From the NCBI GenBank assembly GCA_028826165.1, contig JAPDFW010000013.1:1-64000 (forward strand): a stretch of DNA of 64,000 bases, read 5' to 3'. The notes under the pieces were generated by a model. The model was not told where the DNA came from. It saw only the letters and a list, made by a program, of their open reading frames with translations, and did no database searches. Shown piece after piece: positions 25,272 through 36,605 of the stretch (position 1 is the stretch's first letter; every line of letters starts with the position of its first letter). The position numbers were made by a program, and so were the translations under genes. Origin of the DNA: Anaeramoeba ignava (lineage: Eukaryota; Metamonada; Anaeramoebidae).

Positions 25272-27981
25272 ATGAATAGTCTTCCTTATCAAATAAATGA
25301 AGATATTTTAATTTCTGAACAAATCGATCCTCTTTATTTACAAAAAAGTAAAAATGAAATTTTAAAAAGAATATTTGGACAAGGACAAGCAACATCATTA
25401 CTAATAAAAAAACTAGTTGAAAAAGGAGTAGACATTAAAGAAAAAATCAGTGAAAGAAAAACAATTTTGCATTTGAGTTGCGAAATTCAACAAAAAGATC
25501 GATTTGTAATTGAGCAAATAATAGAATTTGGAGTGAAAGTTAATGAATATAATGAAAATGGACAAACAGCACTGCATTTGGCAGTAATAAATAAATTTCC
25601 GTTGGAAACAATTGAAATCCTTTTAAAATCAAAAGCAAATACAAATATTCAAGACAATTGGAAAAAAACACCACTTCATTATGCTTGTGAAAATAATTTG
25701 GATTTTGGAATTATTAAAGCGCTGATTCGCTATTCAGCAAAAGTAAATATTAAAGATCATGCACAGCGAACACCGCTTCATCACGCAATGATTAAAAACG
25801 CCTCACCTGAAATTGCGAGGTTGTTGTTGAAAAAACAAAAGAATATTAATTGTGTTGACAAGCATAAAAGAACTGTTCTTCATTATGCATTGGAGGCAGG
25901 TGTTGATGAGGAGGTTGTTAAGGCAATCTTCTCAAAAAAACCCAAAGTGAAGCTTCTTGATGAAAATCTTCGCAGCGCTCTTCATTTTGCTTGCAAATCA
26001 GGATATTCCTGTAAAATCATTGAGGAATTACTCAAAAGAGGATCAAAAATCTCAATTGAAGATGCGTTTTCACTTACTCCTCTTCATCATCTTTGTGGAA
26101 ACAAGTCAATATTCCCGCAAGCAAAACTGCTCATCAAACACGGCGCGAAGATTCATGTCAAGGATATCTACAGCAGATTTCCTGCGCATTTTGCTTGCCA
26201 AAGCGGATGTGATGTTGAGGTGTTGAAAATCCTGATTTCGCCGCAAATGGAAATCAACTCTCGCGACCATCATGGCAAAACATTTCTGCACTATGCTTGC
26301 GAGAGGGAAGGCTCAATAGAAATTGCGAAGTTCTTAATCTCGCAGAAAATTAATGTTGGGATCCGGGACAATCTGCTCAATACAGCTCTGCATCATGCAG
26401 TGCAAACGGGAGATTCTGAACTAGTCCAAGTTCTTCTCTCATCAGGCTTCCAAACAGAGGACAGAAACAACGAATACCGAAGTGTTCTTCATTGTGCGTG
26501 TTTACAGATCTCTGAAAAACAAGCGCAGATTTTGTCTGTTTTACTCTCTCATGGAGCAGTTGTTGATGCTTATGATAATTTCGGAAAAACCCCTTTATTT
26601 TATTTATGTGAAAATCAAGCAAGTTTGGATTGCGTTAAAATCCTAATCGATGCCGGAGCTGATCCCAAAACAAAGGATCGCTACTCGCAAAAAACACCTC
26701 TTCATCACGTCTCAGATCCGGATCTTGCTGAATTGCTTCTCAAAGCAGGCGCAGATCCAAATGAGTTGTCGTCAACAAAGCAATCCGCAATGCTGAGCTC
26801 GTTTATTAATCTAATTCGACAATTGAACAAAGATTCCCAAAAAGTCGAAAAACAAGTTCTCGTTTTGATAAAAAAGTTCCTACTTTACAAAGCTGATATC
26901 AACACAAAAGATTCAAAAGGAAACAATGTTATTCTTCTTGCGTTTTCTTATCCAAATATTTTCCGCAAGATTTTCAAATATTTTATCAGAAATGGAGGCG
27001 ATCCAAATACTCAAGACGCAAACAAACACTCTCTTCTTCATCTCGCATGCATCAACCGAATTGGGCATGAAATTGTGCAGGATTTAATCAATGCAGGCGC
27101 AAATGTGAATGCGAAGGATTTCTTTGATTTGATTCCGTTATCTTATGCGCTTCAAAAACGAGATTTTTTAAGTGCAAAAAATTTATTGTTATCAAATTCT
27201 CAAGTGGATGAAATCAACACAGAGAACATTGATGAGGACATGAAAATCATGCTGCGCACATACAACACTATACAGAAAGAAATGCTTGATTTTTTCAAGC
27301 GGGGAGAGTTTACTGATTTTGTATTTAATTGCAAAGATGGAAATGTTTCAATTCACAAATTGATTGCACAATTTAGACTGACAGATCCCGAACAAAAGGA
27401 GCCTAATATTGAGCTCATGTTGAACAATCTTTCGCCGAAGTTCCTTGATATGACATGCAAGGACGCAAGGCTGTTTTTCAAGTTCCTTTATTCAGGAATA
27501 TTGCGGGATTCTGGCGAAAAAAACTCATTTTCAGAAATGCAAAGAATTTGTGATCATTTGAAACTTTCAAAGAATTGGATCGCACAGAAACTTGGCAAAA
27601 AAGGGTTGATTCAAGATCTGACAAGGATGTATTGCGATGAAGGAATCAAAAGATTTTGTGATTGTGGTTGAGCAAAAAAAGATCAAAGTGCATAAACTCA
27701 TTTTGATTACAAGGTGTGATTTATATCGAGGAATGTTTTTGAGTGTTAAAGACGATTCAAATTCTGTGTCTGATTATAGTGGCAAAAGTTTTAATACTAT
27801 CAACTTGTTTATTCGCTATCTTTATATTGATGATTTTGATGAAAGTGATTTGACTTATGATGTTATTCATGAGTTGTCAGACGCTAAAGATTATTATCAA
27901 TTATCTGATAATTGTTTTTTGGATTTTTTTCTTGCTTTTTCCAATGAGAAGAGATCTCGATTTGGATTGTTTTTAAAATGA
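25272..27981 (+). CDS. Ankyrin-BTB-BTB protein, one-base frameshift before second BTB
   Basis: The first frame (25272-27671) encodes about 16 diverged ankyrin repeats (TPLHYACENN, TALHHAVQTG and similar), then a BTB domain (~675-770; FTDFVFNCKDGNVSIHKLIAQFR). The frame changes at about 27642, where GAAGGAATC appears to hold one extra G. Without it the product reads straight on into a second BTB (KDFVIVVEQKKIKVHKLILITR) ending at 27981. The overall architecture equals that of the gene at 18033-21791. Here the repeats are diverged, and codon usage is far less AT-biased (central part with GC-ending codons), suggesting an older, constrained gene. Function is inferred as an adaptor; partner unknown. 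Confidence 0.85.
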
Positions 27982-28226
27982 ATTATATTTTTTTTTTTTT
28001 TTGATTAAATTTGAAATAGAATTTAAATAAAAATTTGAAATTAAAAAAAAAAAAAGTGGAACAAAATTTTGAAAATAAATTTTGGAATAGAACTTGAAAT
28101 TTGAATAAATGTCAAGTAAATTCAAAAATTTAAAATGACTAAAAAAAAAAAATGTTAAAGAGAAAAATTATTTCAAATTATTTTTTTTTTTCATTTTTTT
28201 TTTAAATTTTTTCATTTCATTAAATT

Positions 28227-30068
28227 ATGTGGCAAGATATAAAAGCTATTCCAACAGATCTTGAAAAATTATTTTTTGCAAGTAAAGCAAGAATAATCAT
28301 ACCAGAAAAAATAACTGAAAATCCACTTGATGATCTTCAAAAACCACCAAAACAAAGAATATTTTTCGGACAACTTGTACATTTTTACATACATTTAAAA
28401 TGTCCCCAGAACATGGCATCAAGAGAAAAAGAGAAATGGGACCAATTACTGAATATGATCACTATTAAATCCCATATCAAAGCATCTTATAGAACATCCT
28501 CGGAAAAAATAGAATCACCAAGATCACCAAGACTTAAGACTCAAAAATCATTAACGGCCAAAAAAAAATCCAATTCGAAACTAATAAAAGATTCGGAAAA
28601 GAATAAAACCGCAATGAAAATGTTCACAAAATCGCAAGACTTGTCAGGAGACATGGGCAATATAACAAAACATCGAAGACATCTCTCGGATTACCGAACA
28701 AATTCATTTGATATTCTCAGTCCAAGCAAGTCTGAGAGGAATTTAGCCAAGCAAATAAAAACAAAATCAACTCGAGAGAAAAAATCTGCGCGCGAAGAAA
28801 ACCCAGCTCATTTGCTTGGTTTTAATAGCGAAACGCAGATTGAAAAACAAAACGAAACACACACAGAATTCCAGCTTTCAAATGGAGACTTTTTGATTGC
28901 ACGCTCGATTCGGGTTGTGCAAAATCTCTACGAATCTGAGCAACAGAATATCACAATAACAGCCAAAATTTATTTTTTAGAAAACAAACAAACAGAACTG
29001 TTTGGAAAATTAAGTGCCAAAGAACTGGAAAAAATGATCGGAATTTCTGAAAAAAAAGCATTTGGTCCATATGGTCCTAATCCCGAATTTGTGATCAGAA
29101 AAATCAACAAGCATCTTAGCGTTGATTTTCCGTTTAATTTAACCTCGTCGTTTTGTTCTTTTGGAAATTCAACAATGATCATGATTGTGATCGAGAATGT
29201 CCATAAAAACTCGGCGTTGGTTCTTCACAACCCAAAATTCCATTTGAATCCGAGTTTCCAATCGCGGTCTCCATTGGAAGACATGGAAGGAAACGAGGAA
29301 AACAAGAACAAACCAATTCCACAAAAAAGAATCAATTCTTTTCTTTTTGGAGAAGCGATGCAAATCCAGGAGCTTGTGGAACTTTTTTGTGTGAATGAAA
29401 TCCCGTCGAAAGACAAATCAATCAATATCAAATTTCTCAAACCCAACGAGAAAATGAGTCTTCTTTATCGCATCTCTCCAGTCTCATCCACACTTGTTGA
29501 TGATAGATATTTATATTTTCACGGAAAATTCACTTCTTTATTTACTGTTTCTTGGCAAATTACTCGCCAAAAAACCGCAATGAATATCGACCAATTCATG
29601 CAATTCCCTCAGAATATCTCAAAACACCAGATCCAATGGAAGAAGGAGCTTGTTTCCGATGTCCAGATCAAAATCAAAAATCCTCCTCTTGCAAATGCTT
29701 ATTCGCTTTTTGAGGTTCAAGTCGAAATTGTTAATAATGGCAAAAATTTTCGTGAATTTCAACTTAAAATTCCTTATTCAAAATTCTCATCAAATTTCGA
29801 ACAAAAAAATTTTCAACTGGCAAAAAAAAGTTCTTCTCAAAATGACAAAAAAATTTTTGATCAATTTCAGAACAATCTGAACCAACTTGAAATTGTTTGT
29901 CAAGAAAACTCCATTCATTTGATTATTCAAGCCAAAAGTTCTGTTTTTGTTAATCTTCATTTTATTGCTTTTAAAGTTGGGATTTGTGATATTTTTTTGG
30001 AATTGGTTGATTTGGGTTTATTACAACGATTAGTTGCTCAACAATCTTTTAAAATACAAATTTGTTGA
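28227..30068 (+). CDS. TRAPPC14/MAP11-like beta-sandwich protein
   Basis: The 613-residue single-exon product has an N-terminal FFGQLVHFYIHLKC segment, a ~100-residue Ser/Lys-rich disordered insert (~90-200), then beta-strand-rich domains. Several blocks follow the order of TRAPPC14 (C7orf43/MAP11): ETVRFLLVLRC-like start, STMIMIVIENV near a beta-strand run, MSLLYRISP, LFTVSWQITRQ and YSLFEVQVEIVNNGKNFREFQL (compare YERFTVTYTLLNNLQDF). A C-terminal Ig-like unit with GICDIFL ends it. TRAPPC14 is a TRAPPII subunit linked to centrosome/cilium traffic. Identity is low, so the family call is an inference from segment order. Stop is TGA. Confidence 0.55.
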   Translation: MWQDIKAIPTDLEKLFFASKARIIIPEKITENPLDDLQKPPKQRIFFGQLVHFYIHLKCPQNMASREKEKWDQLLNMITIKSHIKASYRTSSEKIESPRSPRLKTQKSLTAKKKSNSKLIKDSEKNKTAMKMFTKSQDLSGDMGNITKHRRHLSDYRTNSFDILSPSKSERNLAKQIKTKSTREKKSAREENPAHLLGFNSETQIEKQNETHTEFQLSNGDFLIARSIRVVQNLYESEQQNITITAKIYFLENKQTELFGKLSAKELEKMIGISEKKAFGPYGPNPEFVIRKINKHLSVDFPFNLTSSFCSFGNSTMIMIVIENVHKNSALVLHNPKFHLNPSFQSRSPLEDMEGNEENKNKPIPQKRINSFLFGEAMQIQELVELFCVNEIPSKDKSINIKFLKPNEKMSLLYRISPVSSTLVDDRYLYFHGKFTSLFTVSWQITRQKTAMNIDQFMQFPQNISKHQIQWKKELVSDVQIKIKNPPLANAYSLFEVQVEIVNNGKNFREFQLKIPYSKFSSNFEQKNFQLAKKSSSQNDKKIFDQFQNNLNQLEIVCQENSIHLIIQAKSSVFVNLHFIAFKVGICDIFLELVDLGLLQRLVAQQSFKIQIC

Positions 30069-30154
30069 TTTTTTTTCTTTTTTTTTTGAATAATTTAATT
30101 TTACAAATAAATTTTAAAATAAACTAAAAAGTGGAATGGAAAAAAAAATATTTA

Positions 30155-30254
30155 TTTAAAAAATTAAACATTTTTCTTTTTTCTTTTGATTTTGATTATT
30201 AAATTTTTTAATTAATAAATCAAATAAATTTGGATTTCATCAATTATTTCTTTT
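30155..30254 (-). repeat. Duplicated 3'-terminal fragment of RCC1-BTB copy A
   Basis: About 95 bases repeat the last codons and CaaX tail of the adjacent gene (again encoding EKCLIF and stop). They are fused to part of the FQLNQTNPN region with an internal deletion. No start codon; a remnant of tandem duplication, or an alternative terminal segment. Confidence 0.75.
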
Positions 30255-32052
30255 TTAAAAAATTAAACATTTTTCTTTTTTCTTTTGATTTTGATTATTA
30301 AATTTTCCAGTTAATAAATCAAATAAATTTGGATTTGTTTGATTTAATTGAAAATAATCAATTCCTGTTTTAATTTCATCAATAATTTGTTGTGTAATTT
30401 GGATTTCTTCTTTAATTTGATTTGAATAAATCCAATATTCAAATATTTGAAATGATTTATTACTTAATTCACTATAATCTGTAACTTTATTAGAAGTATC
30501 ATCTTTTACAGATAAAAACATTCCTCGATATAATTCACTTCTCATTATTAATATTAATTTTGGAAATTTATATTGTTTTTCTTTTCTTTCAATTATAAAA
30601 TCATTTCTCATTTTCATTTTCATTTTCATTTAAATAAATTCTTTTCATTGTTTCTTCAATTTTTTCATTTGAATTTATAATTTCTTTAATTTCAGAATAT
30701 AATTTTGGATTTATAATTCTGTTTGAATAAATCATTTCAAATATTTGATTTGATTCTTTAATTGATTTATTTGAAATAATTTCTTGAAGTTTTTCAATTT
30801 CATTTTGATTTTGATTTAATCTATATTTCAATATTAATTTATGAGCTTCGATTATTTCTCCATTTTCGGTTTTAAATGAAATATTACAAAATTCTTTTCT
30901 TTCAAATAGTTTTATCAAATCTTCTTCAAGATTGGAAAAAGAAGGAGAATAATAAAGAAATGAATTACAATCTCCACAAGAAATATGATAATTAGAAATA
31001 TTTTCATTAAATCTTAATTTAGGAAGTTCAATTTGAAATGGAATAAATTGATTATTTATATCTCCAATTCCTAATTCACCATATAAATTATCTCCAAATC
31101 CAATTAATTTTGAATTGGAAGTTAAAATCAAACTATGAGAATCTCCACAAGAAAAATCAATAATATCATTATCATTTTCAAATAAAGATGATTTGATTTC
31201 AGTAAATTCATAAATATTTTCATATTCGTCTTTGCCAAGTCCATTATATTGATAATCACCACATGAATAAAGTTTTCTTTTTGGATTTTGATTTTCATTT
31301 TCAATCAACATTATTGAATGAAAATTTCCACATTGAATATCAATTATTTTACCTTTTGGAATATTTTGGATTTTGGTTAAGTTTTGGATTTTTCTTTCTT
31401 TTCTTGATTCTCCTAATCCAAGTTGAGCAGAATAATTATATCCACATCCAAATAATTCTTGATTTGAATTTAAAAGAAAAGCATAAAATGAGGTGTTTCC
31501 TGAAAATATTTTAGAAACATTTTTCATCATTAAAATTGGTTTTTTTGTTTTTTCAAATGTTTTAGAATCAAATCCAAGTTGATCATATCGATTTGAACCA
31601 ATTCCATAAGCATTTTGATTTGAAGTTAATAAGTAAATTGAACAAGCACCAGAAACAACATCTTGAATTATTTTATCATTTGTATCTTCAATTAATGATG
31701 AAATATTGATAAATTCTTTTGTATTTTTTGAATTAATATTTTCTCCTTTGGCAAATACATTTCCTTCTATTGTTAAAATAGCTTCATTTTGATAACCAAT
31801 AGTTACTTTTTGGATATTTTCAATTTGGATTTTTTTAGGTTTTTGACTTGAATATTCTATTGCTTTTCCATTTTTAAAAAGGAAAATTGTTGAATATCTT
31901 CCTGATGAAATTTGTTTAATTTGTTTTTCATTTTCATTTTCATTTTCATTTTCATTTTCAAATTTAAGTTGAATTGGTTTTGTTATTTTATTTGGTTCAT
32001 TTTTGATAAGTTTTGGATATTGGTTTTCACCAAAAAATAAACAATCATTCAT
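30255..32052 (-). CDS. RCC1-BTB-BTB protein, copy A, one-base frameshift, CaaX end
   Basis: The domain plan is that of intact copy C (34556-36373). The RCC1-like propeller and first BTB lie in 30601-32052, and the second BTB in 30255-30629. Compared with copy C, one extra A at about 30603 (ATCATTTC against ATCTTTC) puts a TGA after NENEK, between the two BTBs. The C-terminus is KKKEKCLIF, a basic stretch plus a Cys-aliphatic-aliphatic-Phe prenylation box that copies C, D, F and G lack. Prenylation would place the protein on membranes. Confidence 0.85.
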
Positions 32053-32089
32053 TTTTGAAAAGAAAAAAAATGAAAAAAATATTTTTGGA

Positions 32090-32426
32090 ACTTTATTTTT
32101 GATTTTAATTTTAATTTTGATTTTGATTTTAATTTTAATTTTAATTTTTGATTTTAATTTTAATTTTAATTTGTATTTTAATTTTAGTTTTAATTTTAAA
32201 TTTTAATTTTAATTTTAATTTTAATTTTGATTTTTAATTTTAATTTTAATTTTAATTTTAATTTTAATTTTAATTTTAATTTTAATTTTAATTTTAATTT
32301 TAATTTTAATTTTAATTTTAATTTTGATTATTAAATTTGTTAATTAATAAATCCAATAAATTTGGATTTGTTTGATTTAATTGAAAATAATCAATTCCAA
32401 TTTTAATTTCATTAATTATTTCTTTT
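32090..32426. repeat. (TTTTAA)n spacer plus duplicated gene tail
   Basis: Pure hexamer DNA runs from about 32100 to 32330. A ~95-base copy of the 3' end of the RCC1-BTB coding sequence (FQLNQTNPNLLDLLINKFNNQN without the CaaX end) then abuts the stop codon of copy B. Confidence 0.85.
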
Positions 32427-34207
32427 TTAAAAAATTAAGCATTTTTCTTTCTTTTTTTGATTATTAAATTTGTTAATTAATAAATCAAATAAATTTGGGT
32501 TTGTTTGATTTAATTGAAAATAATCAATTCCAGTTTGAATTTCATTAATTATTTCTTTTGTAATTTGAATTCCATCTTTAATTTGATTTGAATAAATCCA
32601 ATATTCAAATATTTCAAATGATTTATTACTTAATTCACTATAATCTGTAACTTTATTAGAAGTATCATTTGTTACAGATAAAAACATTCCTCGATATAAT
32701 TCACTTCTCATTATTAATATTAATTTTGGAAATTTATATTGTTTTTCTTTTCTTTCAATTATAAAATCTTTTTCATTTTCATTTTCATTTAAATAAATTC
32801 TTTTCATTGTTTCTTCAATTTTTCATTTGAATTTATAATTTCTTTAATTTCAGAATATAATTTTGGATTTATTATTCTGTTTGAATAAATCATTTCAAAT
32901 ATTTGATTTGATTCTTTAATTGATTTTTTTGAAATAATTTCTTGAAGTTTTTCAATTTCATTTTGATTTTGATTTAATCTATATTTCAATATTAATTTAT
33001 GAGCTTCAATTATTTCTCCATTTTTGGTTTTAAATGAAATATTGCAAAATTCTTTTCTTCTAAATAATTTTATCAAATCTTCTTCAAGATTGGAAAAAGA
33101 AGGAGAATAATAAAGAAATGAATTACCATCTCCACAAGAAACATGATAATTAGAAATATTTTCATTAAATCTTAATTTAGGAAGTTCAATTTGAATTGGA
33201 ATTGATTGTTCTATTATATCTCCAGTTCCTAATTCACCATTTATATTATATCCAAATCCAATTAATTTCTTGGAAGTTAAAATCAAAGTATGTTGATATC
33301 CAACAGAAAAATCAAGAATATTATCATCATTTTCAAATAAAGATGATTTGATTTGAGTAAATTCATAAGTATCTTCATCTTTGCCAAGTCCATTAAATTC
33401 ATAATTTCCACATGAATAAAGTTTTCTTTTTGGATTTTCATTTTCATCTTCAATCAACATTATTGAATTAGATCCGCATTGAATATCAATTATTTTACCT
33501 TTTGGAATATTTTGAATTTTGGTTAATTTTTGGATTTTTGTTTCTTCTTTTCTTGATTCTCCTCCTAATCCAAGTTGAGCAAATTCATTATTTCCGCATC
33601 CAAATAATTCTTGATTTGAATTTAAAAGAAAAACAGAACTAGAATAATTTCCTGAAAATACTTTAGAAACATTTTTCATCATTAAAATTGGTTTTTCTGT
33701 TTTTTTCATTGTTTCAGAATCAAATCCAAGTTGACCATTTTCATTTGAACCAATTCCGTAAACATTTTGATTTGAAGTTAATAAGTAAATTGAACAAGCA
33801 CCAGAAACAATATCTTGAATTATTCTATCATTTGTATCTTCAATTAATGATGAAATATTAATAAATTCTTTTGGATTAATATTAAATCCTTTGGCAAATA
33901 CATTTCCTTCTATTGTTAAAATAGCTACATTTTCAGAACCAACAGTTACTTTTTGAATATTTTCTTCAATTTGGATTTTTTGAGGTTTTTGATATGAATC
34001 ATTTTCATTTAAATATTCTATTGCTTTTCCATTTTTAAAAAGGAAAATTGTTGAAAGACTTGATGATGAAATTTGTTTAATTTGTTTTTCATTTTCATTT
34101 TCATTTTCATTTTCAAATTTAAATTGAATTGGTTTTGTTATTGAATCTGGTTCATTTTTGATAAGTATTGGAAATTGATTTGCACCAAAAAATAAACAAT
34201 CATTCAT
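32427..34207 (-). CDS. RCC1-BTB-BTB protein, copy B, one-base frameshift, CaaX end
   Basis: The propeller and first BTB (32804-34207) read NSNEKLKKQ-stop where other copies read NSNEKIEETMKRIY. The cause is a T-run of five at about 32817-32821, where copies A, C and D have six. The second BTB (32427-32807) is open and ends NNQKKKEKCLIF, a CaaX box. Everything else is intact and highly similar to copy E, which carries the same lesion. Confidence 0.85.
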
Positions 34208-34239
34208 TTTTAAAAAGAAAAAAAATGAAAAAATGATTT

Positions 34240-34555
34240 GGAACTTTTTTATTTTAATTTTAATTTTAATTTTAATTTTGATTTTAATTTTAATTTTGAA
34301 TTTTAATTTAAATTTTATTTTTAATTTTAATTTTAATTTTAATTTTAATTTTAATTTTAATTTTAATTTTAATTTTAAATTTTAATTTTAATTTTAATTT
34401 TAATTTTGATTTAATTTTGATTTTAATTTTAATTTTAATTTTTAATTTTAATTTTAATTTTAATTTTAAATTTAATTTTAATTTTAATTTTAATTTTAAT
34501 TTTAATTTTAATTTTAATTTGTATTTTAATTTTAATTTTAATTTTAATTTTAATT
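34240..34555. repeat. (TTTTAA)n spacer between RCC1-BTB copies B and C
   Basis: Hexamer repeat with a few one-base slips. It starts about 35 bases upstream of the copy B start codon and runs into the stop codon of copy C. No other content seen. Confidence 0.95.
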
Positions 34556-36373
34556 TTAATTTTGATTATTAAATTTGTTAATTAATAAATCAAATAAATT
34601 TGGTTTTGTTTGATTTAATTGAAAATAATCAATTCCAATTTTAATTTCATTAATAATTTCTTGTGTAATTTGAATTTCATCTTTGATTTGATTTGAATAA
34701 ATCCAATATTCAAATATTTGAAATGCTTTATTACTTAATTCACTATAATCTGTAACTTTATTAGAAGTATCATTTGTTACGGATAAAAACATTCCTCGAT
34801 ATAATTCACTTCTCATTATTAATATTAATTTTGGGAATTTATATTGTTTTTCTTTTCTTTCAATTATAAAATCTTTCTCATTTTCATTTTCATTTTCATT
34901 TAAATAAATTCTTTTCATTGTTTCTTCTATTTTTTCATTTGAATTTATAATTTCTTTAATTTCAGAATATAATTTTGGATTTATAATTCTGTTTGAATAA
35001 ATCATTTCAAATATTTGATTTGATTCTTTAATTGATTTATTTGAAATAATTTCTTGAAGTTTTTCAATTTCATTTTGATTTTGATTTAATCTATATTTCA
35101 ATATTAATTTATGAGCTTCAATTATTTCTCCATTTTCTGTTTTAAATGAAATATTACAAAATTCTTTTCTTCTAAATAATTTTATCAAATCTTCTTCAAG
35201 ATTAGAAAAAGAGGAAAGAAAAGGAGAATAATAAAGAAATGATTTTGAAAATCCACAAGAAAGATGATAATTAGAAATATTTTCATTAAATCTTAATTTA
35301 GGAAGTTTGATTTGAATTGGAATTGATTGATAATTGAAATCTCCAATTCCTAATTGACCAGAATGATTACTTCCAAATACAATCAATTTTCTTTTGGAAG
35401 TTAAAATCAAAGTATGATCATATCCAACAGAAAAATCAAGAATAATATCATCATCATTTTCAAATAAAGATAATTCTATTTCAGTAAATTCATAAGTATT
35501 TTGAAACATTTTGTCAAATCCATTAAATTTATGATCTCCACATGAATAAAGTTTTCTTTTTGGATTTGGATTTTCATTTTCATTTTCAATCAGCATTATT
35601 GAATGAGAAAACCCACATTGAATATCAATTATTTTGCCTTTTGGAATATTTTGGATTTTGGTTAATTTTTGGATTTTTGTTTCTTCTTTTCTTGATTCTC
35701 CTAATCCAAGTTGGCCATATGCATTATTTCCACATCCAAATAATTCTTGATTTGAATTTAAAAGAAAAACATGATTTGAAGTATTTCCTGAAAATATTTT
35801 AGAAACATTTTTCATCATTAAAATTGGTTTTTCTGTTTTTTCAAGTGCTTCATAATCAAAACCAAGTTGATCATATCGATTTGAACCAATTCCATAAGCA
35901 TTTTGATTTGAAGTTAATAAGTAAATTGAATAAGCACCAGAAACAATATCTTGAATTATTCTATCATTTTTATCTTGAATTATTCTATCATTTTTATCTT
36001 CAATTAATGATGAAATATTGATAAATTCTTTTGGATTATTTGAATTGATATCTTCTCCTTTTGCAAATACATTTCCTTCTATTGTTAAAATAGCTTCATT
36101 TTCAGAACCAACAGTTACTTTTTGAATATTTTCAATTTGGATTTTTTCAGGATTTTGATTTGAATCATTTTCATTTAAATATTCTATTGCTTTTCCATTT
36201 TTAAAAAGGAAAATTGTTGAAAGACTTGATGTTGAAATTTGCTTAATTTGTTTTTCATTTTCATTTTCATTTTCATTTTCAAATTTAAATTGAATTGGTT
36301 TTGTTATTTCATTTGATTCATTTTTGAAAAGTTTTGGATATTGATTTTCACCAAAAAATAAACAATCATTCAT
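34556..36373 (-). CDS. RCC1-BTB-BTB protein, copy C, intact
   Basis: This 605-residue product is the reference copy. Residues ~1-395 form an RCC1-like seven-bladed propeller, with repeats such as NAYGIGSNRYDQLGF, ELFGCGNNAYGQLGLGE and KLIVFGSNHSGQLGIGD. A first BTB (EFCNISFKTENGEIIEAHKL, ~415-500) and a second BTB (DFIIERKEKQYKFPKLILIM, ~520-595) follow, ending NKFNNQN. The NENENE tract near residue 35 varies in length between copies. RCC1 propellers may bind GTPases or chromatin, and BTB domains oligomerise or recruit CUL3. The combination suggests a substrate adaptor, but substrate and location are unknown. This copy has a tandem duplication of KNDRIIQD near residue 130. Confidence 0.92.
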   Translation of the reverse strand: MNDCLFFGENQYPKLFKNESNEITKPIQFKFENENENENEKQIKQISTSSLSTIFLFKNGKAIEYLNENDSNQNPEKIQIENIQKVTVGSENEAILTIEGNVFAKGEDINSNNPKEFINISSLIEDKNDRIIQDKNDRIIQDIVSGAYSIYLLTSNQNAYGIGSNRYDQLGFDYEALEKTEKPILMMKNVSKIFSGNTSNHVFLLNSNQELFGCGNNAYGQLGLGESRKEETKIQKLTKIQNIPKGKIIDIQCGFSHSIMLIENENENPNPKRKLYSCGDHKFNGFDKMFQNTYEFTEIELSLFENDDDIILDFSVGYDHTLILTSKRKLIVFGSNHSGQLGIGDFNYQSIPIQIKLPKLRFNENISNYHLSCGFSKSFLYYSPFLSSFSNLEEDLIKLFRRKEFCNISFKTENGEIIEAHKLILKYRLNQNQNEIEKLQEIISNKSIKESNQIFEMIYSNRIINPKLYSEIKEIINSNEKIEETMKRIYLNENENENEKDFIIERKEKQYKFPKLILIMRSELYRGMFLSVTNDTSNKVTDYSELSNKAFQIFEYWIYSNQIKDEIQITQEIINEIKIGIDYFQLNQTKPNLFDLLINKFNNQN

Positions 36374-36409
36374 TTTTGAAAAAGAAAAAAAATGAAAAAA
36401 ATATTTTTT

Positions 36410-36605
36410 TTGGAATTTTTATTTTAATTTTAATTTTAATTTTAATTTTAATTTTAATTTTTAATTTTAATTTTAATTTTAATTTTAATTTTAATTTTTA
36501 ATTTTAATTTTAATTTTAATTTTAATTTTAATTTTAATTTTAATTTTAATTTTAATTTTAATTTTAATTTTGATTTTAATTTTAATTTTAATTTTAATTT
36601 TAATT
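36410..36605. repeat. (TTTTAA)n spacer between copies C and D
   Basis: Nearly pure hexamer array between the start of copy C and the stop of copy D. Confidence 0.95.
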
